Origin: Arabidopsis thaliana
Lineage: Eukaryota > Streptophyta > Magnoliopsida > Brassicales > Brassicaceae
Assembly (NCBI RefSeq): GCF_000001735.4
Contig: NC_003070.9
Coordinates: forward strand, 19,949,971 to 20,013,970
Length of the DNA: 64,000 bases
Direction of reading: 5' to 3'
Of the stretch, positions 1 to 11,608 are shown piece after piece. Position numbers and translations under genes: made by a program. A model generated the notes under the pieces. That model saw only the letters and a program-made list of their open reading frames with translations. It did no database searches and was not told the DNA's origin. Positions within the stretch are counted from its first letter, which is position 1. Each line of letters begins with the position of its first letter.

Positions 1-2
1 TA

Positions 3-1592
3 ATCGCAGCGTGTGTAGCTTTCGGGTTGCTGGTACTTGTAATCCTCAGGCTAACAGGTTACTTAGGTGGAAAAGAAGTGGATGAAAATGGTAACAAAGA
101 AAACATCATTCTCTTGTTCAAAAATGCTCTTTGTCATTTTCAAGACCTGATTGTTTCTTACTTTCTTGTTTGATCAGAAGAGCTTCGGGGACTCGATTTG
201 CAGACAGGATCGTTCACATTGAAGCAAATCAAACGTGCTACTAACAACTTTGATCCAGAAAACAAGATTGGAGAAGGAGGATTTGGACCGGTTTATAAGG
301 TGATGATTGCTTTGGCTTTACACCTTCATAAGTTCTGTAAGATTGGATTATAAGTATTGATGTGTTTTTGTTATTAGGGTGTTCTCGCTGATGGGATGAC
401 CATAGCGGTGAAGCAGCTTTCATCGAAATCTAAGCAAGGAAACCGAGAATTTGTGACTGAGATCGGTATGATATCTGCGTTGCAACACCCTAATCTTGTG
501 AAACTTTATGGTTGTTGCATCGAAGGGAAAGAGCTTTTGCTTGTGTATGAATACTTAGAGAACAACAGTCTCGCTCGCGCACTCTTTGGTTAGTTTTTTC
601 TATCCATCTAAGATAGGCAGGCCGAAGTTCTTGATCTTCAAGCTAAAGTCTCTTGGATTTAACAGGCACAGAGAAACAAAGACTTCACTTGGATTGGTCC
701 ACGAGGAACAAGGTATGCATAGGGATTGCGAAAGGATTGGCTTATCTACACGAGGAATCAAGGCTGAAGATTGTGCACAGAGACATTAAAGCGACAAATG
801 TGCTTCTTGATCTGTCTCTAAATGCTAAGATCTCTGATTTTGGTCTAGCGAAACTCGATGAAGAAGAGAATACACATATCAGCACAAGGATTGCAGGAAC
901 AATGTGAGTGTTCATTACTTATCTTTTGTAATATTCATCGTGAATGGTTAACACTTACCGACTTAATATTTCATTGATGCAGAGGTTACATGGCTCCAGA
1001 GTATGCAATGAGAGGTTACTTAACAGACAAAGCAGATGTTTATAGCTTCGGTGTAGTCTGTTTAGAGATTGTTAGCGGAAAGAGCAACACAAATTACAGA
1101 CCAAAAGAAGAGTTTATTTACCTTCTTGACTGGGCATATGTCTTGCAAGAACAAGGGAGTCTTCTAGAACTCGTGGATCCAGATCTCGGTACAAGCTTTT
1201 CGAAGAAAGAAGCAATGAGGATGTTGAACATAGCTTTACTCTGTACAAACCCATCTCCAACATTGAGACCACCGATGTCATCTGTTGTAAGTATGCTACA
1301 AGGAAAAATCAAAGTCCAACCACCACTGGTGAAACGTGAAGCTGATCCAAGTGGTTCAGCCGCAATGAGGTTTAAGGCCTTAGAGCATTTGTCACAAGAC
1401 AGCGAGTCACAAGTCTCAACCTATACAAGAAACAAAGAACACAAAAGCTCCTCCTCGATGGACGGTCCTTGGGTCGATTCTTCCTTCTCTGATCCGAGCA
1501 AAGATGTTAGCCTATTACAGCAAGAAGAAGGAAATTCATCATCTTCGTCGAGGAGACTGTTAGATGATCTTACTGATGTGGAGATTGAGTAA
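3..1592 (+). CDS. LRR receptor-like kinase, 3' part (AT1G53440-like)
   Basis: This is the 3' half of a plasma-membrane leucine-rich-repeat receptor kinase of the LRR-VIII-2 type; the ectodomain lies outside the window. Exons I read: up to 90, 178-299, 378-588, 666-903 and 983-1592, all joined in frame by GT-AG introns. The first exon ends the transmembrane helix (IAACVAFGLLVLVILRL). The kinase then follows in order: glycine loop GEGGFGPVYK, ATP lysine in IAVKQL, catalytic loop HRDIKATNVLLD (an RD kinase), DFGLAKL and GYMAPEYAM. A Ser-rich tail ends at DVEIE. Every catalytic landmark is intact, so it should be active. The neighbouring gene is convergent, with stop codons 184 bp apart. The locus name is from remembered gene order; the family call is from the sequence. 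Confidence 0.93.
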
Positions 1593-1776
1593 TGAATTGT
1601 ATATATTCTTTTATTCAATCTACAAACACAACAGTATTTACCAACATATCAACTTTCAAAATTGAATCGTTATTACGCTGTGAAATTTCTCTGTTGGATT
1701 GATGAGTTTAATTTACTATATACAATATAGTCTTTTGACGAGACTACACAAACCAAAAACTTGCCCTTACATATTT

Positions 1777-3887
1777 TCAGAACTCGAAAGCATTGTTGAT
1801 CTGAATGGAGAAAGAAGGTCGAGCAACGTTTGGAAGAGGAGTATCAGCTCTAACAACTATTCCTGTTCGTCCAATGTTCCCATTCCACTTAGACCGACCA
1901 AACTGCGGTTTTAGAGAAAAACTGAAATGAGTGCAAATAACAACCGTAGAGAGTATGGAAACAGAAAGAAAGATTAGCTTACGGAAACAGATGCAAATGT
2001 TGAAGGATGAGCTGTGAATGCACAGCCACATATCATATTGATATTATCATTCAACGACTGAATAACTTCGGTTTTAATCCCGGGATTGCTTCCACCAAAT
2101 GTAGAGCACACACTGTTTCCATGTTTGCAAGTTAAAAAAAATAAATAATTTTGACTGTAAGAAAGAAGGCGGGTTTTTAATTTACCTAAGTTGAATTGCA
2201 GGTTTCAACATGACACCGGACCTACGCCAAGCCAAGGCTTGAGAAACACCCAATGCCAATGATTTGTCAGGCCAGTTTATCATCGGTGTGATTCGTGTTC
2301 CCTGTTTACTCTGTTTCATCAAAGGCGAAAAACAGGTTTTTAAGCTCTTGAATAAAGGAACTGTGACTATACTTGATCATTATTAACCAACCTTGCAAGA
2401 GAAACTGAATCTCATATCTCCTGGATATTGACCTTGCGCTTGAAGGAGACCGCCGCATAAAGGAACAAAGACACTTGTCGTCAATCCCTCACCAGAAACA
2501 TATGTTAATTGTCCATTTGGGAATTGCAAGTCTACAAATGACTGTTTCAAGTGCCAGAAAAAGACAAAGCGTCGAGCATTAGTCCACTATGTAAGAATAT
2601 AGAAAGGCAAACAAACACACATAGAAAGATTGTTAAGTAAAGACACTTACGCAATCTAAAGGATTGAGGCAGAGCATTGACATCATAAGCCACCTTCGAT
2701 GCTTTGACCACAAAGCTGGACACAGTGAATGCATACCTTTCTGAGACGAGATTCCCATATGAGTATTACCCGAGTATTGAAATAATAAGCAACTCGAGAT
2801 GTGAAGACCAACACAAGTGTTGAAGCTTTCAGCATACCTTTCTATCATATCCGTACCAGAGCAAGTGTTGCTTTGATAAATGAACAGGCAAAAGAAGAGT
2901 TGAATCGCGCAGAAATAACAGAGGTCCAAGCTGGAGTAGAAAGAGAGACGAGCTATCATCTCTCACAGGGGAATTTGAAGTAGAAGCTTCTACTCTCCAA
3001 AGATCTCCCCTGGCTGCTAACGAATGTTCCATACTACTTGTCCTAGTTTCATAACTTGATGATAGCTCAACCGTTCCCTACAAGGAGCAGAAACTGCAAG
3101 CTGTAAACAAATTTCACTCTTGGCAGGAACTCCATTAAACTTGATTCAAAACATCAATAATTTCTTCCAGACTCTTATTGATTGAAGCCATAGCCTAAAA
3201 CAATCCTATTTTCGCAAGGTAGTAGTAATCAGAAAGCCCCTAAATTCCAAAACTTTGCATATGCTCATTCTCAATCTCTAAGAAATCTCCTACATTCAAA
3301 TACAATCTAGATATCTCTGCAGTAAGAAACAAAATAAAAACTTGAAATTGCAGAACTACAACAAGTACCTTTGCTCTCCTATGTAATCCAATAGTCCTTA
3401 AATCGAATTCTGTAACTTTCTCCTCATACACAGTACCAGAGGAAGCAGTATCTGTCTTAGAAAACGCTGAGTTCTCCTTTGTGTCTACATAAGCCCTATG
3501 GCTCCTCGTGACAGTATCTCTCTCAGTAGAAACAAACACGTTCTCATCGTGTCGGAACGGTACAGGCAACCTTCTGAAGAACTGCTGAACCATCACATTC
3601 AATCCAGAGCCAAAATCAACACCCGCTTGACCAATCTTGTTCCCAATATCAAGAATAGCCGAAACGCCATTGATGGGTTGGTGGATAGAAAACCTAGAAT
3701 CCCTAATCCCGAAATGCTGACTAGAGAACTCAAGATCAAATAGCTTCGATGGAAATGAAGGTGGGTTGATTTGAATCAAACCGTTAAAGCCCTGAGCAAG
3801 TCGGTCAGCTAAGTCTTGTCCATGTCTCTGAACTTCTTCCCAAGCTTCCAAAGATCTTTCCACTGACATTTTTTCTTCGGTATTCAA
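1777..3887 (-). CDS. Conserved plant protein of unknown function (AT1G53450-like)
   Basis: A seven-exon gene, CDS blocks 3369-3887, 2838-3077, 2651-2740, 2392-2541, 2186-2301, 1983-2112 and 1777-1902. Frames join cleanly to give 456 aa from the first ATG. A second ATG 18 bases downstream (3869, MSVERSLEAWEEVQRHG) looks like the more typical start of this family and would give 450 aa. No catalytic motif is visible. The N-terminal third is hydrophilic; the middle holds a hydrophobic stretch (SLFLLQLGPLLFLRDS), and the C-terminal half is rich in Gly and aromatic residues (PLCGGLLQAQGQYPG, WNGNIGRTGIVVR), which suggests a beta-rich membrane-associated fold. Its function is unknown to me. The C-terminus resembles the paralogue I remember as AT3G14830. 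Confidence 0.85.
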
Positions 3888-4587
3888 ATCCTCATGCGAG
3901 ACAAACTCGGAATCTCGGGAGATTTTATCAAAGGATTAAACTTTGCAACTCTACTAAGAGTAAAAAGGTAAGAACTTGAGGTTTAAGCAGAGTGTTTAGC
4001 TCAAAATCTCAGAAACTCGAGAAAGCCACAAATTTACGATATCCACTCACTGTAATCAAAATTAGGTTTCAAGAGAAGTTGGAAACTAAAAAGGTTGGAA
4101 CTTTATGTTTTTCTCTTGGAGAGTTTAACAAAAAATCCTAAGTATGGAGATGCTATGGAATCTAGCGAGAGTGAACTTTAAAGTGAAGAAAGACGCAAAC
4201 AAATCAATCACCTTACCGCCACGTTTGATAGGAATGCCTGTGGCTCTTGATGATAGGCTTGTTTTTCAGGCAAGCCTTTGTCTCTTCTGAACAAGACCCA
4301 TTCCTTTCATACTTATCCAGAAAGTTTCTGGCTCAGCCATAAGGTTCACAATGATATTCCTTTGTTCTCAGTGAAAAAATATCTTCTTCAACAGATGATT
4401 TAGGGGCACAAAATCGAGATAAAAGCTGAAAACATAACTAACTACTTATGGGATCTGTACCCTTAGCTGTTGCAAGTGAAAGTAGAAGTGAAGGATTTTT
4501 CTTCATAAGAGTCTTTTTTGGTTCAACTTCCATTTGCAAGATCACTAGATTGATGTTTACTACAAACAAATATTTGATAATGTTAAC
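3888..4587. other. Intergenic, 5' leader and 3' UTR
   Basis: About 700 bp between the start of one minus-strand gene and the stop of the next. It should hold the leader and promoter of the upstream-reading gene and the 3' UTR of the other. A short perfect inverted repeat (AGGCTTG...CAAGCCT, near 4255-4277) is the only structure I noticed. No coding signal. Confidence 0.5.
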
Positions 4588-6539
4588 TCATGCGAGAGGA
4601 GTACAGATAGTTCGGCTTAGGTTCTGAATCTCCGTCAGCAATCTTGAAACTGAGTCTTGTACCTCTTGAGGAACTTGTAGCTTCGGATGAGTCAAGTCTA
4701 ATGGATATAGTGTGATGACTTTCATCACAACAGACAAGTGCAAGTGCTTTGTTTTGCCATCCCATACACTCTGGTTTGGAAACTTGCACTTCTCTTTTAA
4801 CACGCATTTCTCGCACACCTATTATGCAACAAAAAAAGACTTGGTTAGATGCTGTTGGTGAGTTACAAAATGAGATAGAGACAGTGTGGTGTGTGATAGG
4901 CTTACATTATTCTCATGGATATCGAAAAAGTTGCGCAATGTTTTAGCAGCGAATACCGCCCTTTTTTCCAAACTCGGGCAACCAAAGAGCACAATCTTCT
5001 TCAGGTCACTACCTGATAACCACCTGTGTAAGTTAAATTTGAGGTTATAAAAAGCCGTGGAGACAATAGAATGATTGAATCAATTTCAAACTGCCTAGCT
5101 GCAACAATAGCTAAGGGGCGAACAAAATACTGCTTCAGGGATGAAGCCAAATAAGACCATACATTTGAGGCATCAACGAATGTATTAATCACTTCTTACA
5201 TCAGAATCTCTCTACCAATGCGACAACTAGCCTATGACCGAAACACGAGACATCAATTCATCACATAAGATTCCTCATTCCATTAGAACTAGCACTGAAC
5301 CCCTCCTTTCCCAACTCCACTATACTCCCCAAGAAATGTTAAACATGCAACAATGCAAACGCTAAGCAGTTTCGCACTGTATAGAAATGAACTGCGTACT
5401 GAGAAGTTTTCACCAGAACATGCCCAAGTTTTTCATCAGAGACCCATGAAGAACATTTCTCTAAACGAACCCTAATCTTTATCCATCAATTTTCCAAACA
5501 ACAATTTAACTAAGAGCAAATAAAATGAAATGCTGCAGGGTATGGCAATCAAGACCGTACAAGAGATTCTAAAACTCGACAGTCCAAATAACTCCATTTA
5601 AAGCATCTACAAATGTATTAACAACTTCTTACATCAGAATTTCTCAACCAATGCTACAAGTAGCGTGCGATCAAACTACAAGAGCTCAATTCATCACAAA
5701 AGATTCCTCATTCCTAAAGAACTAGCAGTGAACCCCTCCTTTTCCAACCCCAACCTATACTCCACACGAAATGTTACATATACTACAATGCAAACTCACT
5801 GACAAGTTTTTCAGCTGAAGATGAACATTTTTCACATACATTTTCTCTAAACGAAGCCTAAGGAGGATCACTGATCCAAAATTTTAACAATCTAACAGAA
5901 TAAACACAATATATGATCAATACAGAAGTAAAAAGATTCTCACTTTGCTATCTCCTGGTAATCCTTTCCAAATCTTTCGGCAGCAAACTTAACAAAAGTT
6001 CTAGCATACTCTTCATCAAGATTCCCCATATCCAACTTTTCTCCAGTAATGAAATTAGCCTTGTTCAAATACCCTTCTTTATGCAGAAGCCTCACAAACG
6101 ACACCATCTCTATAGGAAGCTCCTTATAAACCCTAATTACGTCCTCCTTTTCCTTACTATGTTTCTTTACCTCTTTCTCTTCATCTCCCTTAAACAACTT
6201 GTAAAGATTATGCCTTTTCTCGTTTTGCTCTGATATCACAACCTCTCCCTTCTGTTTTTTCTTTCTCACAGGTTCCGATTTCTTCAGTTCTATGAGTTTC
6301 CTTTCCAATTCCAAAAGCTTTCTCTTCAACTCGTTGCCTTCTTCTTCTTCTTCTTCGATTTCGCTCGTTTCTGATTTGGGTCTCAATCCAACAGCCTCTT
6401 CGAAGAAAACAGAGAGTGGCTTCTTATAAGCTTCTTCCGATGTAAAGTTTCTGGAGACAATCAAAGGCGCGCATTGAGGTTTCAAGAGAGTCTTAAACAA
6501 AGTTTGATTTTTGAGAATTGATCTGAGCAGAATCGCCAT
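4588..6539 (-). CDS. Unknown protein, probable mitochondrial import signal (AT1G53460-like)
   Basis: Three coding exons: 5944-6539, 4906-5023 and 4588-4818, totalling 314 aa. The ORF is open further 5' but I chose the ATG at 6539, because it starts a typical mitochondrial presequence (MAILLRSILKNQTLFKTLLK: basic, hydroxylated, no acidic residues). Residues about 70-130 are highly charged, with a Glu run and Lys-rich segments that look like a coiled coil. The last exons encode a compact domain with a Cys pair (VCEKCVLKEKCKF). It has been labelled craniofacial-development-like, which says little; I recognise no catalytic motif. The first intron (5024-5943, about 920 bp) is unusually long here and contains a duplicated block. 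Confidence 0.85.
5128..5865. repeat. Imperfect direct repeat inside an intron
   Basis: Two diverged copies, roughly 5128-5475 and 5530-5865, share long matching stretches such as ACTTCTTACATCAGAAT and CACTGAACCCCTCCTTT, plus a common end TTCTCTAAACGAA. The whole repeat lies in the first intron of the AT1G53460-like gene. Small indels and many substitutions show it is old. No terminal repeats or transposon signature were seen. Confidence 0.75.
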
Positions 6540-6813
6540 GGCTTCAAAGGAGTCAGCTTGCGAAATCAATTTGTGAGATTCAGTGATTAATAGTAACCAA
6601 TAAGCCAGCCATTGGAGCAACCGAGAGATTCTCTAGAGAAGAGACGCAAAGGGTTTTAGAAGAGAAGAAATGATTCTCCAAACCAGAATAATATAGAACA
6701 TATAATAAACCAAACCATCCGGTTTAATTAAATTTGTACCGGAAATTTAGGTTTCCAATCGTCGGAGTTGCAAACAATGCACAAATTGCACATCGTCGAT
6801 CTAGAAAATTTTC

Positions 6814-6926
6814 AAAAAAAAAATTAGACCAATTATCGAGTAAAGGGTGTCAACGTTGCACAGGGGTCATGCTAATATTCTCTGTATCGTTCCAACTTTA
6901 GTGAAGGTGACAGTCTCATCTTCGAC
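6814..6926 (-). pseudogene. Degenerate U6 snRNA gene copy
   Basis: Read on the minus strand, the block contains GGAACGATACAGAGAA and the TTAGCATGACCCCTG stretch, which are the hallmark of U6 snRNA (normally ATTAGCATGGCCCCTG). They are followed by remnants of the 3' part (CTCGATAATTGGTCT) and a T-run that would be a Pol III terminator. The 5' stem-loop and the 3' third carry many substitutions, so I treat it as a decayed copy rather than a working gene. A plant upstream sequence element lies about 72 bp upstream in the right orientation, so this copy once had its own promoter. Confidence 0.85.
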
Positions 6927-6967
6927 TCTAATGATTTTTTTTTTTTTGTCAAACCGACTCTAATGAT
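6923..6967. repeat. Tiny poly-A-tailed insertion with 13-bp target-site duplication
   Basis: The 13-mer CGACTCTAATGAT occurs at 6923-6935 and again at 6955-6967. Between them lie 19 bases: a T-run followed by GTCAAAC. On the minus strand this reads GTTTGAC plus poly-A flanked by a perfect target duplication, the pattern of an extremely 5'-truncated LINE or SINE insertion. It sits just upstream of the U6 5' end. Confidence 0.7.
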
Positions 6968-6997
6968 AAATGTTACTCTTTTCACTTGTAAGATAAG

Positions 6998-7008
6998 CGA
7001 TATGGGAC
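6998..7008 (-). promoter_or_regulatory. Plant snRNA upstream sequence element (USE)
   Basis: Minus strand GTCCCATATCG matches the plant snRNA promoter consensus RTCCCACATCG at 10 of 11 positions. An AT-rich TATA-like stretch (ATTTATC, about 6962-6970) follows downstream before the U6 relic. The wild-type spacing has been stretched by the 32-bp insertion described separately. Confidence 0.7.
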
Positions 7009-8616
7009 TTTAAGATAGAACAAGAGTTGAATATTGGGCTATTTTAATGAACTGAATGAGCCCAATAAGATAACTAGTTAGGCCCGTTGAGATATGGAAA
7101 GTTTTTTTTTCTGGTGTAAGATATTGGATTAGTCATTTATAAAAAAAAACTTACAATCTCCCCTAATTGGAAAACATGGATTTTGTTATAAAATCATATT
7201 ATTATTTTTTTGTTAAAAGGCCTTCTTTATAAAATAATATCAAAAGTAATTTACAAATGATTCGAGGAGACGATTTACAGTTTAGAATGTTTCTAAATTG
7301 ATACAAATCATTGATCCAATATGCCTTCCCAAGTTTGTGTAACCATAGACCAAAGTTAACCATTATATCTTCTTTTTTCAAAATATCTAAAACAATTAAT
7401 GATTTTTTCACTTTTCGGAAAACAAATCTAGGAAATCTATTTGTATCATTCACATGCATCAAACAGCTTTTTATTTTATGTTTTGGTCACATGTATCAAA
7501 CTGTTTTCTTCTGATTCATGCATTTAAATTTGCAAATAAAATAATACTCACAATAATATAAACCCTTTCACAAAAAAAAAAAAAAAAAAAAATCACAATA
7601 CATTGTTATTCTTTTATCTGGCCAGTAATAATTATTACATTTTATATTCACATTAGACAATTATCGGGGTATATGAAAACAAATTCTTCTGTGACCACTC
7701 TTATTGAACCATGTGTCTCTGTTCACACGTTACCTAAGCTGCATTTTGTATCCTAATCGACCTGCCGTTTTATCAAAAAACGTGTCATTTTCGTGTCGTT
7801 TTCTACTTGTTTCGAATTAGGTATCGTTTAAAATTCGTATATACGCCTCACAAAAACAAAACAAAAAAAAACTACAAGGAGACCAAAGATTAGCCAACCA
7901 CGTGCCTGACTCATATACCATTAGTAAATTCATTATCACATTCGCGCCGTAAGATCTCACCACGTAAGCTAGTTTCACCAATCCGATAGGTTTATTTATT
8001 AGTTAATTTGTGGTACAACAATTTTTATTACTTCTTCAACTGCTTCGTTTCTCGACAGTGAACATGGCCCCCATTTTTTCTTCAACAATTTTAAAATATA
8101 AAATAACTAGCTTACAAATAACTAATTTTAAAATAAAACAAAATTACTTTAAAAAAAAAAATTATTTTCTTGTATAAAAAATCTCGAGCTTCCAAGTTCC
8201 AACACCAATTGTGTTACTTTTGACTTTTTAATCGAGTGTTTTTTTTGTTTTGTAGTTTGCGTGAGAGCGAGACACGAGTCTATGTTTTGGTCTGAGTAGT
8301 CGTGAAATGTTTTAAAATGATTCAGAAGCGGAAAATAGAAAATATGATAATATCACCTGGTTTAAACATTGTCTTTTTAGCCCTAGCAAGATCATCACAA
8401 TCTCACATGGTTCAACATTACCAAAAATAAATAAAACAAAATCAATCAAAAAGATTTAAATATTTAGAAAAATCAACATTACCATTACATCTAGAAATCA
8501 AGAACCAACTTTTCTTTTTCCTCTTTCTCAAAAAAATATATAAACGAACGTTTTACTTTGAAGAAAAACAAAAATCTCGGCGAGATTTTACTATAGAAAG
8601 TTTCATTCCTTCTAAC
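7009..8616. other. AT-rich intergenic region, MSL4 promoter
   Basis: About 1.6 kb without a credible coding region. Poly-A and poly-T tracts are common (for example near 7571-7591). A TATA box (AATATATAAACGAACG, about 8536-8551) lies some 75 bp before the MSL4 start codon and is its likely core promoter. Two TGGGCY-type motifs near 7035-7090 may belong to the minus-strand side. Confidence 0.5.
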
Positions 8617-11608
8617 ATGGCCGTTGATTCAACTGATCAACGGCGAGATTTTGTTGTAAGGATCGACGGTGAAGACAATGGTGACTCAGAAAAGTTTTGG
8701 AGAGAGTCAAGCATTAACTTCTGGCATAATGATAAGAGCTCTAAACCACCCGGAGGTGAAGAAGACGACGGAAGCTTTGATTTCATGCGGCGGAGTAGTG
8801 AGAAATCGGAGGAGCCAGATCCACCGTCGAAGCTTATAAATCAATTTCTCAACAAGCAAAAAGCTTCCGGTGATGAAATCTCTCTCGACATGGAAGCTAA
8901 CATGCCTGAGCTTCAAAAAAATACGGTTCCTCCTCTGTCGTCAACGGCAGTTTCCGGTTCTGCTTCACCAGTAACCGCGCCAGTGACGGCGAGTTATCGT
9001 AATGGAACCGGTGATGCGATTAGACGGAGACAGAACAGAGTCACGCTTTCTCCGTCTGTTAAAGATGGTGATAGTAGTGAAGATGAAGAAAACAGAGTAG
9101 ATGGATCAGAGGTTGTGAAGTGTACCTCTAATAGATCGACGATGAGGACTAAGACTTTGATGAAGATGAAGACTAGATCTAGATTGATGGATCCTCCTAC
9201 TCCGACGTATCCGGATATGGTTTCGGGTCGGACTCCAAGGTCCGGGAATCTAAATCCCGGGTTTAGTGGGAGAAACACTAAACCGGGAACTCCAAACCAA
9301 GGAGGATCCAAGGATTTGGAAGAAGAGGAAGATCCCTTCTCAGAGGAGGATTTACCTGAAGGTTTAAGGAAGGAGAAGATTTGTGTTTGGGTTATTATAG
9401 AATGGATATTTCTGATTTTGATCATTGCTAGTTTGATTTGTAGCCTAGTCATACCTTACTTGCGTGGCAAGACACTTTGGGACCTAGCTCTATGGAAATG
9501 GGAAGTGATGGTTCTTGTCTTGATATGTGGGAGATTGGTTTCTAGTTGGATTGTGAAGCTATTCGTTTACTTCGTTGAAAGCAATTTTCTTTGGAGGAAA
9601 AAGGTTTTGTATTTCGTTTACGGGATTCGAAAGCCGGTGCAGAATTGTCTATGGCTAGGGCTTGTGTTGATCGCATGGCATTTCTTGTTCGACAAGAAAG
9701 TTGAAAGAGAGATGCGAAGTACTGTGCTTAAGTATGTGACTAAAGTATTAATCTGTTTACTTGTTGCTGTTATCATCTGGCTCATAAAGACTTTACTGGT
9801 TAAAGTTCTTGCTTCCTCTTTCCATATGAGTACTTACTTCGATCGGATTCAAGAATCGTTGTTTACTCAATACGTGATTGAGACGCTCTCGGGACCTCCT
9901 CGTATTGAGATTCATATAGAAGAGGAGAAAGTAGCAAATGATGTTAAAACCTTCGAGATAGTTGGACGTAAGCTATCTCCTCTAGGTCCAAAGGCGGTTT
10001 CTTCTCCACCACAAGTGACTGTTGGAAGCGGAAGGCTGCAGAAGAGTCCAAGCAGAGTTGGGAAAAGTCCGGTGCTTTCGCGGTCTGGTTCTAAGAAAGA
10101 AGGAGGGGAAGAAGGGATACGGATCGATCATTTGCAGAGAATGAACACTAAGAACGTTTCAGCTTGGAAAATGAAGAAACTGATGAATGTTATCAAAAAA
10201 GGAACTCTTTCTACTTTAGATGAACAGATACAAGACACGACGACTCAGGAAGATGATAAGGCCACACAGATAAGAAGTGAATTCGAAGCAAAACTTGCAG
10301 CGAGGAAGATTTTTCAGAATGTTGCTGAGCCTGGATCCAGGTATATATATTATAATCTTATGAACAACTTTGATTTGATGTTTGTTAAGAGATCAAGATA
10401 GAAACAGAGTATTTTTTTCCGGGTCTTAGGTACATATATATGGAAGACTTTATGCGTTTTCTGTCCGAAGATGAGTCTGAAAGAGCAATGGATCTATTTG
10501 AAGGAGCTTCTGAATGTCACAAAATCAGCAAATCTTGTCTGAAGAATTGGGTGGTAAGTGTTTGTTTTCAGTTCAAATTTCAAAAACTTTCTTACGTATG
10601 ACAATGATGCTAGATTCTTAAATCTTTTTCTAGGTTAATGCCTTTAGAGAACGAAGAGCACTAGCTTTAACATTAAACGATACAAAAACAGCAGTGAACA
10701 GGCTTCATCGAATCGTTGATGTATTGGTCAGCATTGTGATTTTAATCATCTGGCTTCTCATTCTGGGAATCGCTACAACCAAGTTCTTGCTTGTCATAAG
10801 CTCTCAGCTTCTTCTTGTAGTCTTTGTGTTTGGAAATTCATGTAAAACCATCTTTGAAGCGGTCATCTTCGTCTTCGTTATGCATCCATTTGATGTCGGT
10901 GACAGGTGTGAAATAGACGGTGTCCAGGTTTGTCCCTTGAAACTCTGTTTCTGTTTTTTTACCCGTCGTTATGCATCAAAACTTAAAGAAAGAGCTAATC
11001 CTCTGTTTTTTTTATGTATAGATGATTGTGGAAGAGATGAACATTTTGACTACTGTCTTTCTTCGATTTGATAATCAGAAGATTGTATATCCAAACAGTC
11101 TTCTCGGAACAAAACCTATCGCTAACTATTACCGCAGTCCTGATATGCAAGATGCCATTGAATTCTTTGTCCATATAGCAACTCCACCTGAAAAGACAAC
11201 TGCCTTAAGACAGAGGATACTCAGGTTAGTAGCTAAAACCCTAAACCCTCAATCCTAAACATTTTAAAAACATCACTTAATATGATTTTTTTTATGTGTT
11301 TATGCAGCTATGTAGATAACAAGAAGGATCATTGGCATCCATCGCCGATGATTGTGTTTAGAGATATGTGTGGATTAAACAGTGTGAAGATCGCAATGTG
11401 GCCAACACATAAGATGAATCATCAAAATATGGGAGAGAGATATGTGAGGAGAGGTCAATTACTTGAAGAGATTGGTAGATTATGCAGAGAGTTGGATATC
11501 GAATATCGGTTATATCCTCTTAACATCAACGTAAAAAGTCTTCCTGCTGCTACTCCCATCACTTCTGATCGCATTCCTCCTAGCTGGAATCAACAACGCA
11601 GTGTTTGA
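8617..11608 (+). CDS. MSL4: Mechanosensitive channel of small conductance-like 4
   Basis: A MscS-type ion channel opened by membrane tension, of the plant plasma-membrane class. Exons: 8617-10340, 10430-10553, 10634-10927, 11022-11224, 11308-11608; joined they give 881 aa. Layout: a long acidic, Ser-rich cytosolic N-terminus (residues 1-250), four predicted helices at about 254-283, 290-320, 345-362 and 372-395, a cytosolic loop of roughly 230 residues, then two more helices including the pore-lining one. After the pore comes the conserved MscS segment MHPFDVGDRCEIDGVQ and the soluble beta domain. The family has six helices, as seen here. The 1.7-kb first exon encodes all of the N-terminal part. 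The gene stands alone, with AT-rich spacers on both sides. Confidence 0.96.

Noticed and set aside
4235-4300. C/D-box snoRNA-like signals (TGATGAT and CTGA)
   Set aside because: Spacing of about 45 bases is too short and there is no flanking terminal stem.
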